Assembly: GCF_945952055.1 (NCBI RefSeq)
Contig: NZ_CAMFHB010000045.1
Coordinates: forward strand, 1 to 52,216
Length of the DNA: 52,216 bases
From: an uncultured Alsobacter sp.
Lineage (GTDB): Bacteria; Pseudomonadota; Alphaproteobacteria; Rhizobiales; Beijerinckiaceae
Direction: 5' to 3'
Numbering within the stretch: the stretch's first letter is position 1; each line of letters starts with the position of its first letter. A program made the position numbers and the translations under genes. The notes below the pieces were generated by a model that saw nothing but the letters and a program-made list of their open reading frames with translations, searched no databases and had not been told where the DNA came from. Positions 25,102-33,605 of this stretch are shown in pieces.

Positions 25102-25407
25102 TTGAGCCCCGATTCAGCTCCGTTCTCGATCACAGGGTCCGGTGTCGTCGTGACCGTGTCCTGGAAGGACCAGGTGCACGCCATCGAGATCAGCGCCGGC
25201 GACTGGGCGCTGATCATGTCCGGCGCCGGGCTCGAGCTCCAGGGCGAAGACTTCCTGGACAACGGCATCGACTACGAGACCGAGTGGGACTTCGCCGGCG
25301 GCATCGACGGCCGGCTGGAGGTGCGCTTCACACCGTTCGACGGCGACGAATGGACGGTCGGCTTCACCGGCCGCCTGCGCGACGCGGCGATCGCCGCCCT
25401 CCCCTGA
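25102..25407 (+). CDS. Small hypothetical beta-rich protein
   Basis: A 101-residue acidic protein with alternating hydrophobic residues (SGVVVTVSWKDQVHAIEI, LEVRFTPFDGDEWTVGF), suggesting a small beta fold. No family was recognised and there is no signal peptide. The TTG at 25102 is chosen as start because a perfect AGGAGG stands 7 bases before it; an in-frame ATG at 25039 has no such site. It is probably monocistronic, divergent from the NADH dehydrogenase across a gap with an AT-rich patch near 24990-25005. Confidence 0.6.
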   Translation: MSPDSAPFSITGSGVVVTVSWKDQVHAIEISAGDWALIMSGAGLELQGEDFLDNGIDYETEWDFAGGIDGRLEVRFTPFDGDEWTVGFTGRLRDAAIAALP

Positions 25408-25461
25408 CAGCGCGTGACCCGAGGCCCGGGCTGCGCCGCAGCTCTCGAGGGGCCCTGAGGA

Positions 25462-26271
25462 TCAGTCCTCGCCGCCGTCGATCTGGCGGCCCATGATCGC
25501 GATCGACTGCTGGTAGACCGAGGCCGCGTTCCAGCCCTGGATGGCCACGAAGTTCGGCTGGCCGGGCTGGTAGCCGGCGCCCGGCTTCCAGCCGTGGCCC
25601 TTCAGGAAATTGGCCGTGGAAGCCAGCGCGTCGGCCATGGTGTCGAGGTCGATGCGCCCGTTGCCGTCCCCGTCCACCCCGTATTGCAGCACGTTCTTGG
25701 GCAGGAACTGGGTCTGGCCGACCTCGCCGTGCATGGCGCCGCGCGAGGCCACCGAGAGCGTCCCGGCGTCGATCAGGGTCAGCATCGCGCCGAGCTGGTC
25801 GGTGAAATACTCCGTCCGGCGGCAGTCATAGGCCAGCGTGGCCACGGCCGAGAGCGTGTTCTGCTTGCCGGTGAAGGCGCCGAAGCCGCTCTCCATGCCC
25901 CAGATGGCCAGGAGCGGCCCCGGGGGGACGCCGAAGCGCTTCTCCAGGCCGGCGAAGAACGCCGCCTGGCTCGCCTTGCGCTGGCGTCCCTGGGACACGA
26001 TGGCCGCCGACCCGCGCTTCTTCATGAACTCGGAGAGCGACAGCTTGAAGCTCTTCTGTCCCCGGTCGGCACCGATGGTGGCATGCGAATAGGTGGTGCC
26101 CATGAGCGCTGCGATGGTCGCGGGCTTGTGGCCGGCACCACGAGCCTCCTCCGCCATCTGCCGCTTCCAGGTCTCGAACCCGCCCGACGAATTGCCGCAC
26201 TCCGCCGCACGGGCCACGCCGCCCGCGGCGAGCAGGCAGGCGGCGGTCATCGTCAATCGCGCAAGTCTCAT
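25462..26271 (-). CDS. Lytic murein transglycosylase (MltB type)
   Basis: A 269-residue exported enzyme that cleaves the glycan strand of peptidoglycan with formation of 1,6-anhydro ends. The signal peptide (MRLARLTMTAACLLAAGGVARA) ends near residue 22. The catalytic Glu is in IWGMESGFGAFTGK, and the family block AMHGEVGQTQFLPKNVLQYG is complete, followed by DGDGNGRIDL. There is no lipobox Cys at the signal end, so it is probably soluble in the periplasm, and no separate peptidoglycan-binding domain is present. Confidence 0.92.
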   Translation of the reverse strand: MRLARLTMTAACLLAAGGVARAAECGNSSGGFETWKRQMAEEARGAGHKPATIAALMGTTYSHATIGADRGQKSFKLSLSEFMKKRGSAAIVSQGRQRKASQAAFFAGLEKRFGVPPGPLLAIWGMESGFGAFTGKQNTLSAVATLAYDCRRTEYFTDQLGAMLTLIDAGTLSVASRGAMHGEVGQTQFLPKNVLQYGVDGDGNGRIDLDTMADALASTANFLKGHGWKPGAGYQPGQPNFVAIQGWNAASVYQQSIAIMGRQIDGGED

Positions 26272-26437
26272 TCAGTAAATCCCTCGGTTGCAACCTGAGC
26301 CTAGCACGGGCGTTGCGGCAAAAGCACGACGTGCGAACGCGTGCACGGCCCGCAAGGTTGCCACGCCGAGACAGGCATGGACCGATCTTCACGCTTTGGC
26401 CTAACCTCGGGCGACGTCCATTCCAGGAGACCCCGCC

Positions 26438-27640
26438 GTGACCGCCCATTCCCTGCCCTCCGAGATCGGACGCATCCTTCCCGACCTCGTCGCCATTCGC
26501 CACGACATCCACGCGCATCCGGAAATGGGCCTCGAGGAGACGCGGACGGCGGCCCTCGTGGCGGCCAAGCTCAGGGAATGGGGCATCGAGGTCACCGAGG
26601 GCGTCGGCGGGACCGGCGTGGTGGGAACGCTGAAGGGCAGGCTCCCGGGCCGGCGGGCCATCGGCCTTCGCGCCGACATGGATGCCCTGGCGATCCCGGA
26701 GCAGACGAACCTTCCCTATGCCTCGAAGAACCCGGGCATCATGCACGCCTGCGGCCACGACGGGCACACGACCATGCTGCTGGGGGCCGCGCGCTACCTG
26801 GCCGAGCACCGCGACTTCGCCGGGACGGTCCAGCTCATCTTCCAGCCGGCCGAGGAAGGCCGCGGCGGTGCGCTGGCCATGCTCGCCGACGGGCTGTTCG
26901 ACCGGTTCCCCTGCGACGCGGTCTACGGCATGCACAACCGGCCCGGCATGGCGCTCGGCCAGTTCGGGATCCGCAAGGGCCCGGCGATGGCCGGCGGCAG
27001 CAAGTTCTTCGTGACGTTCACCGGCACGGGCGGCCACGGCGGCTCGACCCCGCACCTGTCGACCGACCTCTCGGTCATCGTCGCCCACTACGTCCTGGGC
27101 CTCCAGACCATCGTCGGCCGCAACATCTCGGCCTTCGACCCGGCCGTCATCAGCGTCGGCCACATCGGCGGCGGCGACAAGGAAGCCTGCAACGTCATGC
27201 CCGCCTCGATGATGGTGGCCGGCACGACCCGTCACTACGACGACGCGGTGAAAGAGATCACCGAGCGGCGCATGCGCGAGCTGGCGAGCGGCCTGGCGGC
27301 GATGCACGGCGCCGGCATGACCTTCGAGATCGACTGGCTGGCGGAACCGCTGGTCAACCACGGCGAGGAGACGGACGCGGCGGTCGCCGCCGCCTCGGCC
27401 GTGGTGGGTGAAGCCGCCGTCGATGCCGACCTGCCGGCGACGGGCGGCGGCGAGGACTTCGCCTTCATGCTGCGCAAGAAGCCCGGCGCGTTCATCTTCA
27501 TGGGCAACGGCACGGCGGAAGAAGGCGGCGACGTCGGCGTGCACAAGCCCGACTACGACTTCAACGACAAGGCCATACCCTACGGCGTGTCCTACTGGGT
27601 GCAGCTGGTCCGGCAGGAACTCAGCCTGCCGCCGGGCTGA
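26438..27640 (+). CDS. M20 family amidohydrolase (hippurate hydrolase type)
   Basis: A 400-residue metallo-amidohydrolase that removes acyl groups from N-acyl amino acids. Metal and catalytic residues are visible in HACGHDGHT, FQPAEEGRGG and AVYGMHNRPG; the dimerisation domain follows (GTGGHGGSTPHLS), and TGGGEDFAFM near the end holds the last metal-side Glu-Asp pair. The GTG at 26438 is the start because AGGAGA lies 7 bases upstream and similarity begins immediately. It stands alone; its stop faces that of the DUF1194 gene 12 bases away. Confidence 0.92.
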   Translation: MTAHSLPSEIGRILPDLVAIRHDIHAHPEMGLEETRTAALVAAKLREWGIEVTEGVGGTGVVGTLKGRLPGRRAIGLRADMDALAIPEQTNLPYASKNPGIMHACGHDGHTTMLLGAARYLAEHRDFAGTVQLIFQPAEEGRGGALAMLADGLFDRFPCDAVYGMHNRPGMALGQFGIRKGPAMAGGSKFFVTFTGTGGHGGSTPHLSTDLSVIVAHYVLGLQTIVGRNISAFDPAVISVGHIGGGDKEACNVMPASMMVAGTTRHYDDAVKEITERRMRELASGLAAMHGAGMTFEIDWLAEPLVNHGEETDAAVAAASAVVGEAAVDADLPATGGGEDFAFMLRKKPGAFIFMGNGTAEEGGDVGVHKPDYDFNDKAIPYGVSYWVQLVRQELSLPPG

Positions 27641-27652
27641 GACGCCGGCGCG

Positions 27653-28450
27653 TCAGGGGCCGTACTGCATCCGGCGCTGCTGCTCGCCCATCAGGCAATT
27701 GGCCGCCGGCCTGCCCTGGGCCGGCACGATGCGCGGTTCGGGCCCGAGATCGGCGATCTCGCGCACGATCTTGTTGCGGGTGGCCTCGCCGATCTGGGTC
27801 TTGTCGCGGATCGGGATGGAGAAGGCGCCGGGGCCGCCGATGACGCAATCCTCGTAGTAGTGGTCGAGGTTTTCGACGTCCCCGAAGCCCGTCGGCTGCT
27901 TCACCATGAACGGCAGCCCGTTGATGACGATCCCCTGCGCGATGGCCTCGTCGCGGGCCAGCGTCACGATCCGGCCGGTGTTGTTCGGCCCGTCCCCCGA
28001 GACGTCGATGACCCGGCGCAGCGCCGTGACGTTGCTCTGCCGGAACAGCGCGACGCCGAAGTCGATGGCGCCCGAGATCGAGGTCGAGAAGATCCGGCCG
28101 ATGGGCGCCTTGCCCAGCCGGTCGGCGAAGGCCCGCGAGCCGGACGCGTCGTCGATCACGGTCCAGGGCATCACCACCGCCTGCTGGCCCGGCCCCGACC
28201 ATTCCATGTAGGTGACGGCGATGCGCCCCACCATGCCGTTGCGGATGGCGTTGTGCACGACCTCCGAGCGGAAGGCTTCGACATAGCCTTCGCGCTGGAG
28301 AACCTGCTCCTCATTGTCCATCGACCGGGAGACGTCGACGGCGAGCACCAGCGCGAGGTCCACCTCGAGCTCGTCGGCGCGGGAGGCCGCCGGGTGCAGC
28401 AGGGCCGCGATCAGGAACGCCAGTCCGCCAAGCGCACGACATCGGGTCAT
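27653..28450 (-). CDS. DUF1194 (von Willebrand A-like) exported protein
   Basis: A 265-residue protein with a signal peptide (core LGGLAFLIAALLHPAASRA, cleaved near residue 25) and a VWA-like fold. The metal-ion site DVSRSMDN follows strand 1, with VIDVSGDGPNN as the next acidic loop. The family is widespread in alphaproteobacteria and of unknown role; metal-dependent binding of a partner is likely. The ATG at 28450 has GGAG 7 bases upstream. A longer frame to 28519 is open but adds no signal. Confidence 0.87.
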   Translation of the reverse strand: MTRCRALGGLAFLIAALLHPAASRADELEVDLALVLAVDVSRSMDNEEQVLQREGYVEAFRSEVVHNAIRNGMVGRIAVTYMEWSGPGQQAVVMPWTVIDDASGSRAFADRLGKAPIGRIFSTSISGAIDFGVALFRQSNVTALRRVIDVSGDGPNNTGRIVTLARDEAIAQGIVINGLPFMVKQPTGFGDVENLDHYYEDCVIGGPGAFSIPIRDKTQIGEATRNKIVREIADLGPEPRIVPAQGRPAANCLMGEQQRRMQYGP

Positions 28451-28654
28451 CGGGGGGCTCCGCTTCCGGTCAGCAAGTGTCGCACAGGCGAACCGGGAGG
28501 CAAGGCACCCCCGGATCACAGGCGGGAGAGGTCACCGTCGAGAGGCCCGGTGACGTCCAGCGATGCGCAAGGTGCCATTGACGCCCCCCGACGACCCATT
28601 CACGTTTCGATGATCGGAAGCGGCCATGACCGTTTCGCCACGGGAGACCATCAC

Positions 28655-29545
28655 ATGACCGACACGCTGGTCGCGCGGGTGCGTGGGCTGTCGTGCTGGC
28701 AGGGTCGGACCGTCGGCGTGTCCCCGCTCCAGGGCGGGCTCAGCAACGAAGCGTTCCGGGTCGAGGACGGGGCGGCGCACTACGTCGCGCGCCTGGGCGG
28801 CGACATCCCGGCGCACCACGTGTTTCGCGACAACGAATGGGCCGCCGCGCGCGCGGCCCATGCGGCAGGGCTGTCGCCGGAGCTCGTCCACAGTGAACCC
28901 GGCGTCTCGGTGTTCCGCTTCGTCGCCGGCCGCACCTGGACCGAGGAGGACATGCGCTCCGGCGTGGAGCGGATCGTTCCCCTGCTGCACCGCTGCCACC
29001 GCGAGGTCGGCCGGCGGATGACCGGGCCCGGCCGCATCTTCTGGGTGTTCCACATCCTGCGGGACTACGCGGCGATGCTTGAGGCCGCGCAGAGCCCCTT
29101 CGTGCCGGAGCTCGCCCGGTGGATGCCCGTCGTGGATCGCCTGGAAGCGCTGCAGGCGCCCCTGCCTATCGTGTTCGGCCACCACGACCTGCTGCCGGGA
29201 AACTTCATCGACGACGGCGACCGGCTGTGGCTGATCGACTGGGAGTACGGCGCCTTCGGGACCGCGATGTTCGACCTCGCCAACGTCGCCACCAACGCGG
29301 GCCTGGCGCCGGATGCGGAAGAGCGCCTGCTCGGCCTCTATTTCGAGCGCGAGCCGGACGAGGCCTTGCGCGTCGGCTTCGACGCCATGAAGGTTGCCAG
29401 CACGCTGCGCGAGGCGGTGTGGGCGCTCGTCTCCGGCATCCACCTGCGCAAGCCGGGCGTGGACTATGCCGGCTACGCGACCGACTATCTCGCACGCACC
29501 GAACGGGCCCTCGCGGCCTTCCAGGACAGGCACGGACCGCTGTGA
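28655..29545 (+). CDS. Choline-kinase/aminoglycoside-phosphotransferase-like kinase
   Basis: A 296-residue small-molecule kinase. The nucleotide loop is in VSPLQGGLSNEAFRV, the catalytic Brenner motif is FGHHDLLPGNFI (Asp base, Asn metal ligand) and the metal-binding Asp is in LWLIDWEYG. These features are closest to choline/ethanolamine kinase-like members. GGAG stands 8 bases before the ATG. Its stop overlaps the GTG start of the flavoenzyme by four bases (GTGA), so both act in one pathway, probably on a methylated amine or amino alcohol. Confidence 0.85.
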   Translation: MTDTLVARVRGLSCWQGRTVGVSPLQGGLSNEAFRVEDGAAHYVARLGGDIPAHHVFRDNEWAAARAAHAAGLSPELVHSEPGVSVFRFVAGRTWTEEDMRSGVERIVPLLHRCHREVGRRMTGPGRIFWVFHILRDYAAMLEAAQSPFVPELARWMPVVDRLEALQAPLPIVFGHHDLLPGNFIDDGDRLWLIDWEYGAFGTAMFDLANVATNAGLAPDAEERLLGLYFEREPDEALRVGFDAMKVASTLREAVWALVSGIHLRKPGVDYAGYATDYLARTERALAAFQDRHGPL

Positions 29546-31989
29546 CGACCACCCTCCCTTCGCATGCGCAGGTCGTCGTCATCGGCGGCGGCATCATCGG
29601 CTGCTCGACGGCATACCATCTTGCCCGCGACCAGAAGGCGGACGTGCTGCTCATCGAGCGGCACAAGCTGACGTCGGGCTCCACCTGGCATGCCGCGGGG
29701 CTCGTGGGCCAGTTGCGCTCCTCGGCCTCGATCACCCAGGTGCTGCGCTACTCGGTCGATCTCTACCGCAGGCTCGAGGCGGAGACGGGGCTGGCGACGG
29801 GCTGGACGATGAGCGGCTGCCTGCGGCTCGCCACCAACCCGGAGCGCTGGACGGAGTACCGGCGGCTGGCGACCACGGCCCGCAGCTTCGGGCTCGAGAT
29901 GCACCTGCTGTCCCCGTCCGAGGTCAAGGCGCTCTGGCCGCTGATGGAGACGTCGGATCTCGTCGGCGCGAGCTACCTGCCGAGCGATGGCCAGGCGAGC
30001 CCCTCCGACATCACGCAGTCGCTGGCCCGCGGCGCCCGGATGCACGGCGCCCGCATCGCCGAGGATGTGGCGGTCACCGGGTTCGAGATCGCCGACAACC
30101 GGGTCGTCGCCGTGAACACGACCGCGGGCCGCGTCGCCTGCGACCGGGTGGTGATCTGCGCCGGGCAGTGGTCGCGCCAGGTGGGCGCGCTGGCCGGCGT
30201 GAGCGTTCCGCTGCAGCCGGTGAAGCACCAGTACATCATCACCGAGAAGATCCCCGGCCTCGCGCCGGGCGTGCCCACGCTGCGCGATCCCGACCGCCTC
30301 ACCTACTTCAAGGAGGAAGTCGGCGGCCTCGTGATGGGCGGCTACGAGCCCGACCCGATCCCCTGGACCCAGGGCGACGTGCCGGACGATTTCGCCTTCC
30401 GGCTCTTCGACGACGACTGGGGCCACTTCGAGCAGCACATGGCGCAGGCCATCGCCCGCGTCCCGGCGCTGGCGCAGGCCGGCGTCAAGCAGATGATCAA
30501 CGGTCCGGAGAGCTTCACGCCGGACGGCAACTTCATCCTGGGGCGGGCCCCGGAGCGGGCCAACGTCTATGTCGGGGCCGGCTTCAACGCGTTCGGCATC
30601 GCCAGCGGCGGTGGCGCCGGATGGGTGCTGGCCCAGTGGGTGATGGCCGGCGAAGCGCCGATGGATCTCTGGGTGGTCGACATCCGCCGTTTCGCGGGGC
30701 TGCACAAGGACCGCGCCTGGCTGTGCGAGCGCACGCTGGAGGCCTACGCCAAGCACTACACCATCGTCTTTCCGCACGAGGAATACGAGAGCGCGCGGCC
30801 GCGGCTCGTCTCGCCGCTCTACGACCGGCTCAAGGCCCGTGGCGCCGTCTTCGGCTCCAAGCTGGGCTGGGAGCGCCCCAACTGGTTCGCGCCGCCGGGC
30901 GTTGCGGCCGAGGACGTCTACGCCATGGGCCGGCAGAACTGGTTCGCCCCCGTCGGCGAGGAGCACCGGGCCGTCCGCGAGCGGGCCGGACTGTTCGACC
31001 AGACGTCCTTCGCCAAGTTCGAACTGGTCGGCGCCGATGCGGCGCGGGCGCTGTCCGGTATCTGCGCCAACGACGTGACGCGGGCGACGGGCCGCCTCAC
31101 CTACACGCAGATGCTCAACGCCCGCGGCGGGATCGAGTGCGACCTCACGGTCGCGCGCTTGGCCGAGGACCGCTTCTACATCGTCACCGGCACGGGTTTC
31201 CGCACCCATGACGCCGGCTGGATCGCCGACCACATCCCGCGCGGCTCGGAGGCGCTGCTCGTCGACGTCACCGAGGAGTTCGGCACGCTGTCGCTCATGG
31301 GCCCGCAGGCACGGGCGATCCTCGAGACGCTCACGCCGGCGGACGTCTCCAACGCGGCGTTCCCCTTCGGCGCGGTGCGCGAGATCGACATCGCCGGCAT
31401 CCGCGTCAGGGCGCTGCGCGTCAGCTATGTCGGCGAACTGGGGTGGGAACTGCACGTGCCGATGCCGGGACTGGCTACCGTGTTCGACGCGCTGATGGCT
31501 GCCGGCGAGCCGCTCGGACTGGTCCCCACGGGCTACCGGGCGATGGAGTCGCTGCGCCTGGAGAAGGGCTACCGCGCCTGGGGCGCCGACATCACGCCCA
31601 ACGACACGCCCTACGAGGCCGGGCTCGGCTTCGCCGTGCGGCTCGACACCGGCCGGGACTTCATCGGCCGCGCCGCGCTGGAGCGCGCGCGGGGAATGCC
31701 CCTGCGCAAGCGCCTCGCGACCTTCGTGTGCGAGGATCCCGACGTCGTGCTTCTCGGGCGCGAGACGATCCTGCGCGACGGCGAGCCGGTGGGCTACCTG
31801 TCGAGCGGAGGCTACGGCTACACGGTCGGCCGGCCCATCGGGCTGGGCTATGTGCGCCGGGCCGACGGAGTCGACGATGCCTTCCTCGCCAGCGGCGCCT
31901 GGGATCTCGTGGTCGCGATGGAGCGCACGCCTTGCAGGGTCACGCTGGCCCCGCTGGTCGATCCGCGGGGCGATCGACTGAAGGCCTGA
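29542..31989 (+). CDS. Dimethylglycine/sarcosine dehydrogenase-like FAD and GcvT-domain oxidoreductase
   Basis: An 815-residue flavoenzyme that oxidatively demethylates N-methylated amines and passes the one-carbon unit to tetrahydrofolate. Residues 1-370 form the DAO-type FAD domain: VVVIGGGIIGCSTAYHLA, then GSTWHAAGLVG with His50, the residue that binds FAD covalently in dimethylglycine dehydrogenase. A linker follows (about 370-430), then the GcvT-like folate domain from RAVRERAGLFDQTSFAKFE to the end (YGYTVGRPIGLGYVRR). The start is the GTG at 29542, overlapping the kinase stop. The exact substrate (dimethylglycine, sarcosine or another amine) is not fixed. Confidence 0.92.
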   Translation: MTTTLPSHAQVVVIGGGIIGCSTAYHLARDQKADVLLIERHKLTSGSTWHAAGLVGQLRSSASITQVLRYSVDLYRRLEAETGLATGWTMSGCLRLATNPERWTEYRRLATTARSFGLEMHLLSPSEVKALWPLMETSDLVGASYLPSDGQASPSDITQSLARGARMHGARIAEDVAVTGFEIADNRVVAVNTTAGRVACDRVVICAGQWSRQVGALAGVSVPLQPVKHQYIITEKIPGLAPGVPTLRDPDRLTYFKEEVGGLVMGGYEPDPIPWTQGDVPDDFAFRLFDDDWGHFEQHMAQAIARVPALAQAGVKQMINGPESFTPDGNFILGRAPERANVYVGAGFNAFGIASGGGAGWVLAQWVMAGEAPMDLWVVDIRRFAGLHKDRAWLCERTLEAYAKHYTIVFPHEEYESARPRLVSPLYDRLKARGAVFGSKLGWERPNWFAPPGVAAEDVYAMGRQNWFAPVGEEHRAVRERAGLFDQTSFAKFELVGADAARALSGICANDVTRATGRLTYTQMLNARGGIECDLTVARLAEDRFYIVTGTGFRTHDAGWIADHIPRGSEALLVDVTEEFGTLSLMGPQARAILETLTPADVSNAAFPFGAVREIDIAGIRVRALRVSYVGELGWELHVPMPGLATVFDALMAAGEPLGLVPTGYRAMESLRLEKGYRAWGADITPNDTPYEAGLGFAVRLDTGRDFIGRAALERARGMPLRKRLATFVCEDPDVVLLGRETILRDGEPVGYLSSGGYGYTVGRPIGLGYVRRADGVDDAFLASGAWDLVVAMERTPCRVTLAPLVDPRGDRLKA

Positions 31990-32150
31990 CGACGGCCGCC
32001 GGAACGCCGGCGCCCCCGCCATCGCGCATCGGATTGAATTGCGTCGAATCCGGCAAGGTCTCCGTAAGCGTAAGGGCAAATCCCCTGCGCGAGTCCGCGG
32101 TCGCGGCAACGGTCTCGAAGGCCTTTCGAACGAGGCTCGCCACCGATCCG

Positions 32151-33542
32151 ATGCGGATGGATGGCATGCTCTTCCAGGTCCTGGCTCGCAGCGCGCTGCG
32201 GGCCGCTCTTCTTTCGGCCGTCTTGGGGGCGGCCTCGCCCGTCCAAGCGGCGGCGATCGACTCGCGACGCCTCGACAACGGCGTGGTCCTCATCTTCATC
32301 TCGGGCGAGATGGTGCTGGGGGACGAGAAGACCTTCGCCAACGTCGCCTTGCCCCACGAGAACGCGATCGTCGTGTTCAAGAGCAATGGCGGCAACCTGA
32401 AGGCCGGGATCGAGATCGGCAAGGCCATCCGCATCAAGGGCTTCTCGACCTTCGTGTCCGACGGGGAAAGCTGCGCCTCCGCCTGCGCGCTGGCGTGGCT
32501 GGGCGGCCGCAACCGCGCCATGAGCGGCACGGCACGGGTCGGCTTCCATGCCGCCCACGTGCAGACCGGCGACGTGAAGGTGGCGACCTCCGTGGGCAAC
32601 GCACTGGTGGGCGCCTATGTCGCCCAGCTCGGCCTGCCCGAGCGCGCCGTGGTCTACGTGACGAGCGCGGCTCCCGACGAGATCAAGTGGCTGACCTTCG
32701 CCGACGCCCAGAGCATCGGGATCGACGTGCGGCAGGTGAACCTGAACGACGGCCCCAGCCGATCGACGCCAGGGACAGCGTCGGCCCCGCCGTCGAGCCC
32801 GCCGACCCCGCCGCCCGGCTCGTGGGGCCAGTATGGCGACTGGATCCAGGTGTTCAGCCGGCCGACCATGCTGGAGGCGACGCAGATCGCGACCGAGGTC
32901 AAGCGCCGCTTCGACAACACCTACGTGTTTCGCTACGTCAATGGCTGGTATGCCGTCGTCATCGGGCCGTTCCCGCAGGGCTCGGGCGTCGCCCGCAAGG
33001 ATGCGCTCGTGGCGACCGGCGCTATCCCCAACGACAGCCTGATCGCACGCACGGAACGCATGGCCGAGGTGGTCTATGGCGGCACTCCGTCGCCGGCGCC
33101 CTCCGTCGCATCCGCGGCGCCGGCCACGGGCTCCTCGGCGGAGCAGCGGGCCCGCGACTTCATGGCGACGTTGCAGGCACGCTGGTCGATGGACAACGGC
33201 ACCGCGATGGCCACCCTGCAGGAAGCCTATGCGGAGGTCGTGACCTACTACGGCAAGCCGCTGGGCAAGCAGACCGTGCTGGACGAGAAGCGCGCCTTCG
33301 CGCAGCGCTGGCCCGAGAGGACCTACTCGGTGCGGCCCGGCACGGTGACGGCGAGTTGCTCGCCGGACGGACGGCTGTGCGACGTGAACGCCATCACGGA
33401 CTGGCGCGCCGCGAGCGCCGCGCGCGGCACGATTTCGACCGGTGCCGCGACATACCAGCTGCAGCTGCGGCTGGAGGGCGGGCGGATCGCCATCGTCGGC
33501 GAGAGCGGCGCCATCCTGAACCGCGCGGCGGCGCGCTATTGA
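32151..33542 (+). CDS. Secreted ClpP-like protein with SPOR-like and C-terminal domains
   Basis: A 463-residue exported protein. After a signal peptide (cleavage near PVQA-A, residue 34) comes a ClpP/crotonase-fold domain: VVFKSNGGNLKAGIEIGKAI, then CASACALAWLGG with probable nucleophile Ser110, and ARVGFHAAH with His133. A Pro/Ser-rich linker (205-223) leads to a SPOR-like repeat (YGDWIQVFSRPTMLEATQIA to AVVIGPFPQG), which elsewhere binds denuded peptidoglycan. A second linker and an unknown 130-residue domain follow. ATGs at 32151, 32157 and 32166 are all possible starts, and none has a strong ribosome site. The substrate is unknown; a cell-wall-associated peptidase-like role is inferred. 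Confidence 0.8.
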   Translation: MRMDGMLFQVLARSALRAALLSAVLGAASPVQAAAIDSRRLDNGVVLIFISGEMVLGDEKTFANVALPHENAIVVFKSNGGNLKAGIEIGKAIRIKGFSTFVSDGESCASACALAWLGGRNRAMSGTARVGFHAAHVQTGDVKVATSVGNALVGAYVAQLGLPERAVVYVTSAAPDEIKWLTFADAQSIGIDVRQVNLNDGPSRSTPGTASAPPSSPPTPPPGSWGQYGDWIQVFSRPTMLEATQIATEVKRRFDNTYVFRYVNGWYAVVIGPFPQGSGVARKDALVATGAIPNDSLIARTERMAEVVYGGTPSPAPSVASAAPATGSSAEQRARDFMATLQARWSMDNGTAMATLQEAYAEVVTYYGKPLGKQTVLDEKRAFAQRWPERTYSVRPGTVTASCSPDGRLCDVNAITDWRAASAARGTISTGAATYQLQLRLEGGRIAIVGESGAILNRAAARY

Positions 33543-33552
33543 AGCGCGCATG

Positions 33553-33585
33553 AAAAAACCCTCCCCCGCGTCTCGCGGGGAAGGG
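33553..33585 (-). terminator. Rho-independent terminator of dctA
   Basis: Read on the minus strand, cccttccccgcg-aga-cgcgggggaggg forms a 12-bp stem with one mismatch and a three-base loop, directly followed by six T. It begins about 20 bases after the dctA stop and lies against the end of the convergent ClpP-like gene. Confidence 0.88.
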
Positions 33586-33605
33586 CTGCGTCGAGCCTGC
33601 GACAG

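Noticed and set aside
29485-32109. An 874-residue antisense frame opposite the flavoenzyme gene
   Set aside because: Same cause; the sense strand holds an intact dehydrogenase with cofactor motifs.
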